The notes beneath the pieces are model-generated. The model ran no database searches. It saw nothing but the letters and a program-made list of their open reading frames with translations, and was not told where the DNA came from. Positions 6,760 to 15,708 of a stretch of DNA of 25,199 bases are shown here, one piece after another. This DNA comes from JBNJGT01 sp964473285 (GTDB lineage Archaea > Nanobdellota > Nanobdellia > Woesearchaeales > JACJVW01). Numbering within the stretch: position 1 is the stretch's first letter; each line of letters begins with the position of its first letter. The translations under genes were made by a program, and so were the position numbers. The stretch is taken from positions 1 to 25,199 of the forward strand of contig CAYYOI010000022.1 of NCBI GenBank assembly GCA_964473285.1, written 5' to 3'.

Positions 6760-7998
6760 TTGGTTAATCTCAGAAAATTACTTGCACCGATACTGGTACC
6801 TTTTACGATGTTAGCTTATTCTAATGCAAATGCTATTGATGAAAAAGCAAAGGTCCCTGACCGGGAATATGAGGTGTCCCGGCATTACGAGGAGCCGACT
6901 TACGGTGTTGATATACTTTCTCATATCGGGAAGAAAAAAGGAGTGACGGTAGAAGGGGAAAGAAAACTTTATCGATCAATAGATGGAAAGATGGAGGTTG
7001 ATGGTTCTGTTAAAGTGTCAACTGATAATTTTGATCTTGATACTGATACTGGGGAAGAAAAGTACAAGATGCTTGAAACGAAAGTGTCTTTTGATGGAAT
7101 ATACAAGCGTGAGATTGATACAGATTTAGGTAAGATAATGCCATATCTCACGATTGAACCACACTTAAGTTTTTCTGCTTTTGATGTGGATGTAGATTAT
7201 GGGGATAAATCTATCGATGAGACTGTCTTTTACATGACACCTGGAATTTTCGGGACTGTCTTTCTTGATCGGGAGGAGCTTGGCCTGGTCAAGGATGGTG
7301 CGAAAAAAGTAAACAATCATGAATTCGGTTCTTTGATAAAATATCTCAAGTTCGGGATGGGAATTGAAAAGCAAATATCTTTTCATGACTCAGATTATCC
7401 TGATTCTGTTCGTGAGCTGCAGGAACTTGAGAATGATCCATTGAAGCTTACCACAAGGGTAGGTCTTGATGATGCTTTTCTTTTGGAGTATTTGCGGCTT
7501 TTTGGAGATGAAGATGATCATAATGAGGTGTGGCTGAGGTATTTTCCAAGGGTTGCAGTAAAAGACCTTAATACCATTAATTCAATTGGCTTAGGATATG
7601 ATGATGATTACGGGAAACGTGATATAATCGGTGTGGAACTTACAAGTTATTTCCTGAGGCCTGAAGTGAGGCATGATCCGGGATATCATAGCATGGATGT
7701 CGGATATCTTTTACGGATGGATATGGGTGTTGATAGTGAAGGAGGGGGCAAATTGATGAGTCGTATTCCTTTTACTGATGATATGATTAGGGTGTTTTTA
7801 TTCTCTGAACAGCTTGGTCTTAAGGATGGGAATAAGATCAATCACCAGAACCAGTTAGAGTTGATAGTTGGTTTCAAGCGCTTTACATATGCTAATGCTG
7901 AAGACCTAGATTCATTGTATCTTGGTTTTGGTTGGGATTATAAGAAACCCTATACTGTGAATAAATTTCAGGTTGATGTGAGGGATAATAATGAATAA
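6760..7998 (+). CDS. Exported beta-rich protein of unknown function
   Basis: A 412-residue protein of no recognised family. It starts at TTG 6760, nine bases after a very strong ribosome site (GGAGGGAGGG, 6741-6750). No ATG in this frame could serve, and the TTG gives a proper Sec signal: RK, a hydrophobic core LLAPILVPFTMLAY, then cleavage after SNANA (about 25). The mature part has many alternating polar/apolar stretches (VKVSTDNFDL, IMPYLTIEPHLSFSAF, IGVELTSYFLRPEV, QLELIVGFKRF, DSLYLGFGWDY) with acidic D/G turns, as in a large beta sheet or barrel. It heads a four-gene operon and overlaps the next gene by 8 nt. A porin-like role is only a possibility; a soluble beta sandwich or surface-coat protein is as likely. 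Confidence 0.75.
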   Translation: MVNLRKLLAPILVPFTMLAYSNANAIDEKAKVPDREYEVSRHYEEPTYGVDILSHIGKKKGVTVEGERKLYRSIDGKMEVDGSVKVSTDNFDLDTDTGEEKYKMLETKVSFDGIYKREIDTDLGKIMPYLTIEPHLSFSAFDVDVDYGDKSIDETVFYMTPGIFGTVFLDREELGLVKDGAKKVNNHEFGSLIKYLKFGMGIEKQISFHDSDYPDSVRELQELENDPLKLTTRVGLDDAFLLEYLRLFGDEDDHNEVWLRYFPRVAVKDLNTINSIGLGYDDDYGKRDIIGVELTSYFLRPEVRHDPGYHSMDVGYLLRMDMGVDSEGGGKLMSRIPFTDDMIRVFLFSEQLGLKDGNKINHQNQLELIVGFKRFTYANAEDLDSLYLGFGWDYKKPYTVNKFQVDVRDNNE

Positions 7999-10870
7999 GA
8001 TATCAAAATTTTTATGGACGTCACTTCTTGGCACTACACTTCTTGGTTCTACAGTTGTGGGAGTTCCAGAGACTCAGGCCTTTTTCTGGTATTCTCCAGA
8101 TGCTAAGGAAATAACAAGGGATATAGGTGTAGAAGGACCTGAACGCAAGGTTATAAATGAGATAATCTCAGATAACTATGATTATATGGAAGGGAAGGGT
8201 GAATTCGCTTCATACAAGGATGATGAGATGACCTTGTTGGCTTATGTTGCTGATGCACTTGATGTGCATACTTTTCCAAAAGATTATTTTACTGAGAAAG
8301 ACAACCTTTTGCCGGAAACTACCAAGAGACTTATTGATACTGCAAACAGGGAGGATGTGTCTTACCAGAGTCTTGCAGAGATAATCAGCTTCCATGACAA
8401 GTTTGATCTGGAAGGGGATGATTATGCCCGCAGGATTGAGGATCTTGCAAGTTCTGTCGAGTCATTCATGGATAATCCTGAAAAGAAGATGATGCTTTCT
8501 CTTTCTTTCCAGAAAGCAATTGGTCCGCAGGAAAGTTATCTTGCTTTTACAAGACCTGCAGTCATATTGGCAGATGAATTTCCTTCAGTTCCTGCAGATA
8601 CTATGGGAAGTCGAATATCTTTTCTTGCGGGGATCTCAGATGCTGAGGCTTATAATGATCCTGAGAAATTGCTTGAAGCATTAAGGCATAGTGAGGGTAC
8701 GCTTAATGCCAATCCTTCTGAAAGTTCACTTTATAATGGAATACTCGATATCCTAGTGGAGAATGTTGATATTGGAGAGAGTCCTGTTACTTACACAAGG
8801 CTTGCCAATGATCTTTTTAACAGGTATAGTTCTTTTCAAAAGAGTGAGGATATCAACTGGACCCTTGAGCAGATGCGAAGCGATCTTCAGGTTGCGCATG
8901 CTTTACTGGAAGAACGCGGCCAGGTCATAACTCCTGAAAAGCAAGTCAATATAGCTATTGGCATGCCTCTTGACAATTATGTTGAAGGTGTATGGAAAGA
9001 TCAGAAATTCAAGAACATGCTGAAGAAGTCCCCTGAGATTGAGCCTTTCTATAATGCTATAATGTCAATACCTTTTATCCATAAGAATCTGGAAGCACTT
9101 AAATTCAAGGGAAGGTATAGGCCTTTGAATGAGGCAAACTTTTGGAATGAGTCCTTAGATAAGACTGCTGATGTAAATGATATCAAAGTGACAGATAATC
9201 TGGAATCACGATGCATAACTGTTTTCAAGGCTTTGTCTAAACTTCCGCTCACAGGTGGATTCAAGGATTTCAATCCGGATATTCCAAAGAGAAAACAACT
9301 TTCAGCTCTTGAGCGAGTGCAGGGTTATACTTATGAGCTTATCAATAATGCAGTCGATTATACCTCTGCAATAGATATGTCAGGCTATCCTTTTGAATGG
9401 TCTCTTTCATTCCTTGATGATTTTGCTGATACAAGCGAAACTAAAGATAAGCTTGCATTTTATGTGAAGAATGCTAATAGTATCCTTCTTACGGGAAGTG
9501 AGAATGGGTATACTGCAAAGGAAATTGAGAAACTTGCTTCAATATTCAAGCAGAATGCTCTGGACATAGAGGGTTATTTTGGACCGGAGAAATATGCTGC
9601 AGCATTCACGCATGTGCTTGAAACAGTTGAACCTGATCAGGTCTTTGCTTATGGTAAGGTAATGGGAAAGCTTTTAGAACTTACTGAACAGGAGGGGTTC
9701 TTTGATTCTCATGGTGAGGTTGTACCTGATTCTTTTGCACGGCCTGGAGCTAAAATAATGGGCTATAAGAAGGAAACTGGCATGTCACTTGATGAGACTC
9801 TTTTGCGGATGGAAGATGTTATGAATTCCTGGGAGAGAACCAAGCAAGACATGAAGGATCGGCCTCATGTCTATAAAGGACAGCCGGAGCTGGGAGTCTT
9901 ACAACCAGAAAAGCTTGCAAATGACATCATGAAAAAACCAGAAAGGGATTTCTACCAATCCAATGACCCGATACTTAATGTTTTCAAACAATTTGAGCCG
10001 GATGCAAACCAGTTCTATAAAGACAACCCAAATATCCTGGAAAAATCAATCCAGCAATACAGGGCGGGGACTCCGCATCTCTCTGAAAAGGAAAGAATAG
10101 CAATACTTGAAGGAGTGGATTCATTGATCTTGAGCGAGGAACCTTTTGATTCTGTAGATCTTTTGGCAATAGACCGTTCTGCAGAGGCATATTTCAATGG
10201 GCTTGATGAGGCTGGAATCTATGCAGAAAAACTTTTCCGCGCAGCAAGTGAGTTGGGGAATATGGATGCGCTTAGGGAAGGTAAGGTGTCTTATGATGAT
10301 GCACTTGATCTTTTGGAATTCTTCAATGAGAAGTGCAACGATATCCGGGATGATTCAAGACTTTTGTATGTGCGTAAGACTGCTGAAATCATAGACGGGG
10401 CAGTATCCCATGGCATAGGCCTTGATGTTGTCAAAGAAATGACTGCGCAAGCTGTCAGGATACCTGATCAGCCAAAAAACCAGGCACGTTATCAGCCACC
10501 GGACACATATAATTTCAGATCCATGACAAAGGTTGCAAATGCGCTGGATACACTATTTGATGAGGCAGAGGATCTTACACCTGAAAAATTCTATCAGATA
10601 GTCACAATCTCAAAGCATCTTTCATATCTAGTGGCTCCGCAGGAGGATATGAATGCGTTGTTTGCAAATGCGCATAAGTTACATAATACCCTGGATGAGC
10701 TTTATGAGGGTGATATATTGCCTGGTGAACTCGTAGCTGAGGGAATAAACCAGATGTATGCATCTTCAGATCCTATGCATAATTGGGAGAAGCCGGGCAA
10801 GGTTGTCATGGATGCTCAGCAGCTGATACACCGGAAAATGAGTAACCAGTACGGAATTTTGCCAAGATAA
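7991..10870 (+). CDS. Large exported helical protein of unknown function
   Basis: A 959-residue protein of no recognised family. The signal peptide is MNKISKFLWTSLLGTTLLG followed by STVVGVPETQA, with cleavage after about residue 30 (AFFWYSP follows). The mature protein is almost entirely amphipathic helix with acidic surface and short proline/glycine breaks, like an alpha solenoid. It shows only two cysteines, and no catalytic motif or C-terminal membrane anchor. Because its start lies 8 nt inside the previous gene and it stops 1 nt before the next, all are translated from one message. Size and position suggest the structural core of an exported complex (inference). Confidence 0.8.
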   Translation: MNKISKFLWTSLLGTTLLGSTVVGVPETQAFFWYSPDAKEITRDIGVEGPERKVINEIISDNYDYMEGKGEFASYKDDEMTLLAYVADALDVHTFPKDYFTEKDNLLPETTKRLIDTANREDVSYQSLAEIISFHDKFDLEGDDYARRIEDLASSVESFMDNPEKKMMLSLSFQKAIGPQESYLAFTRPAVILADEFPSVPADTMGSRISFLAGISDAEAYNDPEKLLEALRHSEGTLNANPSESSLYNGILDILVENVDIGESPVTYTRLANDLFNRYSSFQKSEDINWTLEQMRSDLQVAHALLEERGQVITPEKQVNIAIGMPLDNYVEGVWKDQKFKNMLKKSPEIEPFYNAIMSIPFIHKNLEALKFKGRYRPLNEANFWNESLDKTADVNDIKVTDNLESRCITVFKALSKLPLTGGFKDFNPDIPKRKQLSALERVQGYTYELINNAVDYTSAIDMSGYPFEWSLSFLDDFADTSETKDKLAFYVKNANSILLTGSENGYTAKEIEKLASIFKQNALDIEGYFGPEKYAAAFTHVLETVEPDQVFAYGKVMGKLLELTEQEGFFDSHGEVVPDSFARPGAKIMGYKKETGMSLDETLLRMEDVMNSWERTKQDMKDRPHVYKGQPELGVLQPEKLANDIMKKPERDFYQSNDPILNVFKQFEPDANQFYKDNPNILEKSIQQYRAGTPHLSEKERIAILEGVDSLILSEEPFDSVDLLAIDRSAEAYFNGLDEAGIYAEKLFRAASELGNMDALREGKVSYDDALDLLEFFNEKCNDIRDDSRLLYVRKTAEIIDGAVSHGIGLDVVKEMTAQAVRIPDQPKNQARYQPPDTYNFRSMTKVANALDTLFDEAEDLTPEKFYQIVTISKHLSYLVAPQEDMNALFANAHKLHNTLDELYEGDILPGELVAEGINQMYASSDPMHNWEKPGKVVMDAQQLIHRKMSNQYGILPR

Positions 10871-10871
10871 G

Positions 10872-12038
10872 ATGGTTGATATTGATATAGAAACACCGGA
10901 GAAATCAAGGTTTGATCGCTTAAAGAAACTCAAGCCGCGCCATTATGTAGGGGCAGCTGTACTTTTGGCTCTTCCTTTTTTGCCTTTGATGTGCGGAGAC
11001 AAAGGAAAGGGTATTGATACTTCCAGTGTCAGAAGCAGGATTGAAAGTATTGGTGCAGAAGGAAGTTTTCAGGGATATGAAGAGAGAAAGGTTGATTTCA
11101 AATCATCCCGTTGGGCATGGTATCTTGAAGATACCATCCTGAAAGATGAGCTTGACCAGTTCTTTGATGTGAATGAGTTCCTTGATGTGAATCAGCTATA
11201 TCTTGGATTTATCCATAAGGAACCAAGGCTTAACAATAATGATAGCAGTTATGCAAGCAAGTATCTGAAGGATTCTCCTGAAAAGGTACGGGAGTTCGTG
11301 CAAAAAGCTCATGATCATGGGATTGAAGCATTGGTTGCAGTACCAACAGATTTTGAGCAGAAAAAGAATCCTGTGTTATCAAACCCAAAGATAGGAAAGG
11401 ATCTTATAGATGACATACGCGAGTTCAACAAGGAAGGTCCAGGACTTGACGGTATCATATTCAATTGTGAGCTATACTCGCATGTTGAAGGAGAGAAGGC
11501 AAGAGAAAAAAACCGTGAGTTTCTTGATCTTATGAAAGATTATCATGATTATGGAAAGGATCTTTCCATAGTCTTTACTATTGATTCAAAATGGAATCAA
11601 GTTCTTGAATATGGTGGAGAGAAGAAGGAGTTTTATAAGCATGCAATGGATATACTTGATGAGGTGCATGTAACTGTATACAGGAACTTAGCACAGGGCG
11701 ATATACATGGACCATATGATGGGATCATTCCCAGGGCAAGCCCTTTTTTTGCTTATGCTAGTCACCTTGATGATTTTCATCTGGTAGTGGGGGTTGAGAC
11801 ATCTGATTTTTCAACGCCACAATTCAAGGAGATGTATCCGTATGATGTCAGCAGAAACAGGATAAGCTTTAATGTGGAAGGAAAGACTTATGATGAATGT
11901 CATGATGAACTACAGGAAGCCTTCAGAAAGCTTGATAGGGAAGATGTTTCTTTTTCAGTTGCTTATCATGGTATTGATGGGTCGAATGATTTTATACAGG
12001 ATAGTATACTATTCAAAAAGTGGAGGGAAAAACAATGA
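10872..12038 (+). CDS. Membrane-anchored TIM-barrel protein, glycosidase-like
   Basis: A 388-residue protein with a basic cytosolic tail (1-24), one membrane segment (about 25-41, ending LPLMCG) and a large outer domain. Eight beta-strand-like segments can be read in TIM-barrel order: SRWAWYLED (79), NQLYLGFI (107), EALVAVPTD (152), LDGIIFNCE (192), LSIVFTID (231), DEVHVTVYR (263), FHLVVGVET (302) and VSFSVAYHG (359). Glu200 at the end of strand 4 and Glu309 at the end of strand 7 sit where clan GH-A glycoside hydrolases place the acid/base and nucleophile. That makes a retaining glycosidase or transglycosidase the best guess. Cys41 might instead be a lipoprotein cysteine. The next gene begins within its stop (ATGA). 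Confidence 0.65.
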   Translation: MVDIDIETPEKSRFDRLKKLKPRHYVGAAVLLALPFLPLMCGDKGKGIDTSSVRSRIESIGAEGSFQGYEERKVDFKSSRWAWYLEDTILKDELDQFFDVNEFLDVNQLYLGFIHKEPRLNNNDSSYASKYLKDSPEKVREFVQKAHDHGIEALVAVPTDFEQKKNPVLSNPKIGKDLIDDIREFNKEGPGLDGIIFNCELYSHVEGEKAREKNREFLDLMKDYHDYGKDLSIVFTIDSKWNQVLEYGGEKKEFYKHAMDILDEVHVTVYRNLAQGDIHGPYDGIIPRASPFFAYASHLDDFHLVVGVETSDFSTPQFKEMYPYDVSRNRISFNVEGKTYDECHDELQEAFRKLDREDVSFSVAYHGIDGSNDFIQDSILFKKWREKQ

Positions 12039-13015
12039 AAAAAGCGCTAATAATTTTGGCTGTACTTGCCCTTTCTGTTTATGGGCTATATGAAGAACAC
12101 GAAGATCGGCTATTCAATGATGGCAATACAGATTCATGGTATGCAGACACTACAGAAAACCGGCAATTTGACCGGTGGAACTATGATGTCGATCAGGATG
12201 GAGTGGTAGATTATTTCCAGTATGATCTTGATGGAGACTGTTATGCAGAATATACAACAAGGACATATCCAGATGCACGGCAGACTGTGAATCACTGGTA
12301 TGCTGATACAAATGAAGACGGGCTTTATGACCGTAAGAATTATGATACCAATGATGATGGGATTGCAGATGTATACACATATGACCGGGATTTTGATGGT
12401 GTGTTTGAGGCAATCTATGTTGATAGTGATTTCAGTTATCTAACACCAAATCCAGACAATGAAACTTTTGATGAATGGTACAACGATACAGATGGTGATG
12501 GAGTTATGGATGTTTGCCGTTATGATCAGAATGGAGATAACATGTTCAGTTACGATGATGATCTGGAAGTTGTAGGTGAAGGTTGCTATAACTATAGCTT
12601 TGATATCCCAAACACAACAAATATCGTATATAACAGATATAATTGGCCATGCACATATTCTTCAGGGCAGGAAGAATCAGCTCTGATGTATGATAACATT
12701 GGTGTGTCTCATTTCAATACACTGGGAGGAGAGCTTGAACCTGTAGCACCAGGTGATATTGTTGATGTCAGAATCAGTTTTGGCAATACAGGAGACATTG
12801 ATTATGAGGACACTTCAGTCAGGGTCTCAATCCCGGAAATAGGTTTGATTGCTCCTAAGAGATGGGTCAGGGATTTTGATATAGGCGATGAAGAGACTTA
12901 TATCTATCCTCTGGAGATACCAGAATATGCAGAATCAGGAGAGTATGGAATGCGGCTTGATATCTGGACATCTACAAAGCATAGGACTGTTTATCGACCT
13001 TTGATAATCAGCTAA
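12035..13015 (+). CDS. Exported protein with calcium-loop repeats and an Ig-like tail
   Basis: A 326-residue protein. The start is ATG 12035 behind GGAGGG, overlapping the previous stop as ATGA. The signal peptide is MKKALIILAVLALSVYG. Residues 30-180 hold repeated acidic DxDxDG-type loops of the EF-hand/thrombospondin type 3 kind: DVDQDGVVD (51), DTNEDGLYD (91), DTNDDGIAD (104) and DTDGDGVMD (151), each near a W/Y-rich turn. These should bind calcium. Residues 230-326 look like one CARDB/NEW3-type beta sandwich (VAPGDIVDVRISFGNTG, then EYGMRLDIWTSTK), common in archaeal surface proteins. The likely job is a calcium-stiffened adhesive or spacer part of the exported complex encoded by this operon. 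Its stop overlaps that of the convergent GT2 gene. Confidence 0.8.
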   Translation: MKKALIILAVLALSVYGLYEEHEDRLFNDGNTDSWYADTTENRQFDRWNYDVDQDGVVDYFQYDLDGDCYAEYTTRTYPDARQTVNHWYADTNEDGLYDRKNYDTNDDGIADVYTYDRDFDGVFEAIYVDSDFSYLTPNPDNETFDEWYNDTDGDGVMDVCRYDQNGDNMFSYDDDLEVVGEGCYNYSFDIPNTTNIVYNRYNWPCTYSSGQEESALMYDNIGVSHFNTLGGELEPVAPGDIVDVRISFGNTGDIDYEDTSVRVSIPEIGLIAPKRWVRDFDIGDEETYIYPLEIPEYAESGEYGMRLDIWTSTKHRTVYRPLIIS

Positions 13016-14952
13016 CGATAAGGTTCTGGTGATATATCCTCCAAGGTGATATCACCGGACATTATTTCTTTTTCATTATCTATCCAAATGAATCTGTCAT
13101 TCTCATAAGCCAGATATAGTTCAAATTCATGTGGTTCAATCTTTCCTGGTTTGTCTTTACCAAGGCATTCAAACTTTCCATGATCAAAAGTGAAGATGTA
13201 TGATTGCCTGCCGTTGTCAAAACGGTATACCTGATTCTCGTTGCAAATATAACCCTCCTGGACTGCTTCCTTTTTTGGGTTGAATTCAATGTTATCTATT
13301 GAAAGCTGTGGTTGCAGGAGATTGGTAAACCTGTCAAGAGGGTATATTGCCAGTTCTCTGTTCACCAGGTTTGCAACACCATATATTGGAGATTCGGGTA
13401 GATTATGAGCTTTGATATATTCAGGGTCAAGTTTTGCGAAGAGTATGTCATGAAAGTCTGTACTGAAAAATTCGTTTCGAAAGTAGGTGCCTGACTTGAA
13501 ATGTTCAGGAATCTTTGCATATCCCCCGTAACCTTTTTTCATTATGCTATGGCTGTTTGCGCATTCCTCGAAACGATTGACGCTTTTGTCTTTTTTTATG
13601 TTCATGCAGTATAATTCTTTTGCAAACCTTGCAAGCCCTGCAAAACCTGGGACAAGAAGTCCAAGCTTGTAGGCTGGATAGAGTGCGGCTGCCTTCATCC
13701 CCTTTTTCTTTGGTAGGTCACTCTGGCTCAGGTGGAAGAGGTTAAGGCCTGACCAGGCGGCAAGGCCTGTTGCATATACCTTGAAGGCATTTGCACTTGT
13801 AGACACTTCAATTCCTGTGGGAAACAATTTTATGGTTTCAGGCAGGATGTTTGAGCCTAGACTGGTCTCCACGAAGTTTGTAGCTGCAAGGCCGATTATA
13901 CCTACACTATAGGCTTTTGGGATCATGCCTAACGTCTCGAAAAGACCGTTTTGGATGTAGAACTGATATGAGTAAAGTGCATCTTTTGCTAAGTTGTTCA
14001 ATTGTTCCTTGAAGGTCCTGGTATTTTTTTTTCTTAGTGTACTAAGGATATTGTTCTCCTTGAAATCCTGCCATATAGCTTTCAAGGGTTTGAAGAGATA
14101 ATCGTTTGTAATCTTGAGGCGTGCACGTTCCCATCCTCTTCTCTGGAGGTAAAGGCGGTTATAAGTAGTAGGTGAGTGTGTGGTTACAACTTTTGGTCTA
14201 GGATCAAAGTATATCTTCTTGTTATTGCTGAAGGTGAGAACTGAATTCTCGAAATCTTCACCTATCCAGTCAAAGCTGTTATCATCAATTATCTGTTCGA
14301 GAGTGTCTCTCTTGAAAACAGAGCATGCACCACTGACAGTAGATGCCCCAAAAAGGCCTAATGCACGGCGTCCCAGGTTCATTGAGAGGTCATATTCGTG
14401 TTCCTGCCATCTTCTGAGTAGGTTATCATCTGCCCAGTTTGGATCCTTGTTTGGAAAGATTGGGACAGCCATAGCTCCTCCATCGCTTTCACGAAAGTCG
14501 TGGACAGCCTTGAGAAATGTGTCAAAATTCTGGATCTTGCTGTAATAATCTTTTATGACTATGGTGTCAACTTTTTCAGGAAGATCCTCAATGATTGAAC
14601 TTATGTTTGCTGCTTTATCTGCACCAAGACCAAAGAGATAGGTGCTGTTGAGTTTTGGGTTGTTCTCATGAGCGTATTCTGCTAGGTCCTGTGTCCCGTT
14701 ATTGAGGGCAAGATGTACCCATGGAAGGTAGGTCCTGAATTTACCGCGGGTGTGAAGGTTTGAGAGTTCATCAAGCTTTTGAGCCTCGGGTGCGTAGAGG
14801 TTGACCATTACTGCGACTTTCCCGTCGAGAGTATCCCATAAATCAGGATATTCTTTCTCTTTTGGCTTATTCAGTTTCGCCAATGGAAACTTGACTGCAT
14901 AGTCAATTGTATCCATCATCGCACCGCTGAGTGCTATAATTACATCTAGCAT
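13012..14952 (-). CDS. Membrane GT2-like glycosyltransferase, cellulose/hyaluronan-synthase type
   Basis: A 646-residue protein. The GT-A part (about 45-280) keeps the acceptor-side motifs: SGACSVFKRDTLEQI (207-221), WIGEDFENSVLTF (229-241, the ED base) and YLQRRGWERARLK (268-280), equivalent to QxxRW with the arginine replaced by glycine. The donor-side DxD is not obvious; KDYYSK (134) lies where it should be. Several hydrophobic segments between about 345 and 465 would span the membrane, and a soluble C-terminal domain of about 170 residues is unlike known synthases. It probably adds sugars to a lipid or surface polymer, or is partly degenerate. A TATA box gives a leaderless start at 14952. 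Confidence 0.7.
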   Translation of the reverse strand: MLDVIIALSGAMMDTIDYAVKFPLAKLNKPKEKEYPDLWDTLDGKVAVMVNLYAPEAQKLDELSNLHTRGKFRTYLPWVHLALNNGTQDLAEYAHENNPKLNSTYLFGLGADKAANISSIIEDLPEKVDTIVIKDYYSKIQNFDTFLKAVHDFRESDGGAMAVPIFPNKDPNWADDNLLRRWQEHEYDLSMNLGRRALGLFGASTVSGACSVFKRDTLEQIIDDNSFDWIGEDFENSVLTFSNNKKIYFDPRPKVVTTHSPTTYNRLYLQRRGWERARLKITNDYLFKPLKAIWQDFKENNILSTLRKKNTRTFKEQLNNLAKDALYSYQFYIQNGLFETLGMIPKAYSVGIIGLAATNFVETSLGSNILPETIKLFPTGIEVSTSANAFKVYATGLAAWSGLNLFHLSQSDLPKKKGMKAAALYPAYKLGLLVPGFAGLARFAKELYCMNIKKDKSVNRFEECANSHSIMKKGYGGYAKIPEHFKSGTYFRNEFFSTDFHDILFAKLDPEYIKAHNLPESPIYGVANLVNRELAIYPLDRFTNLLQPQLSIDNIEFNPKKEAVQEGYICNENQVYRFDNGRQSYIFTFDHGKFECLGKDKPGKIEPHEFELYLAYENDRFIWIDNEKEIMSGDITLEDISPEPYR

Positions 14953-14973
14953 GAGGTTAGAAAATCAAATCTC

Positions 14974-14983
14974 CTTTATATGT
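14974..14983 (-). promoter_or_regulatory. TATA box of the GT2-like gene
   Basis: CATATAAAGG on the minus strand, about 26 nt before ATG 14952. Confidence 0.55.
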
Positions 14984-15017
14984 GTTGTCTTTGATATTAC
15001 TTAAGGATAGTGACAAC

Positions 15018-15028
15018 ATTTATATATC
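15018..15028 (+). promoter_or_regulatory. TATA box of the 219-residue orphan gene
   Basis: ATTTATATATC, about 26 nt before ATG 15049, so probably leaderless. It diverges from the GT2 promoter within 96 nt. Confidence 0.55.
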
Positions 15029-15048
15029 TCTATTGATTCCCGTCCTGT

Positions 15049-15708
15049 ATGGATTTCAAGTCACGATATGGTCGGCGGAACAGGCCTAAGGCAAAAAAGA
15101 AGATGTCTGGTGCTCTTAATGCACTTATCTCAGTCTATGAACAACCTAATGTCATGAATGAAGGGGAGATCCAATATCTTAAATTTCCTGCAATAGTTGA
15201 TCTTAAAGCTATACTAATAGGAGAAGAAGAATATAAAAAAGGTGATTTCTCTTTGGTTGAACCGCTTGGTAAGGCCTATCAGTTCGAGATGGATGATAAG
15301 ACAGAGAATATATTCAAGACAGAAAAGATGGTTTATGGAGGATTTGTATGGAATATCAAACCTCCTGTAAAGCCAGGTGACCTTTATGAGGCTGCTTATG
15401 AGGGTTTCAAGAATTTCAAGAAACCTGAAGAGAGGGAAGAGTCTATACCTGTAACGGAGACTGGAAATCTTGAGGGTATTGTCCATCTGGAGGAAGTCCG
15501 CGCAGGAGATTTTGTATGTGAGGAAGGACTTCATTATAAACTGCCTGATCTTAGTAGAGTCGGTGGACAGGTCTTATTGTATGATAGTGAAGATGGCCCT
15601 ACTTTTTACCTGCAGAATGTCTATAAAGGTTTTGAGATCCTGAGAGATGTAGGTTCTGATACCCTGAATGTGAAGTATACCTATACTGATCCCAAGGACT
15701 TGCAGTAA
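15049..15708 (+). CDS. Conserved-looking soluble protein of unknown function
   Basis: No family recognised. The 219-residue protein has a strongly basic N-terminus (SRYGRRNRPKAKKK, 5-18) that could touch nucleic acid or a charged surface. After it comes an alternating strand/helix body with no signal peptide or membrane segment. LEGIVHLEEVRAGDFVCEEG followed by LHYKLPDL suggests a small beta domain near the C-terminus. The final 28 nt overlap the end of the convergent GT4 gene. It has its own leaderless promoter and diverges from the GT2 gene, so shared regulation with surface glycan genes is possible but unproven. Confidence 0.65.
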   Translation: MDFKSRYGRRNRPKAKKKMSGALNALISVYEQPNVMNEGEIQYLKFPAIVDLKAILIGEEEYKKGDFSLVEPLGKAYQFEMDDKTENIFKTEKMVYGGFVWNIKPPVKPGDLYEAAYEGFKNFKKPEEREESIPVTETGNLEGIVHLEEVRAGDFVCEEGLHYKLPDLSRVGGQVLLYDSEDGPTFYLQNVYKGFEILRDVGSDTLNVKYTYTDPKDLQ

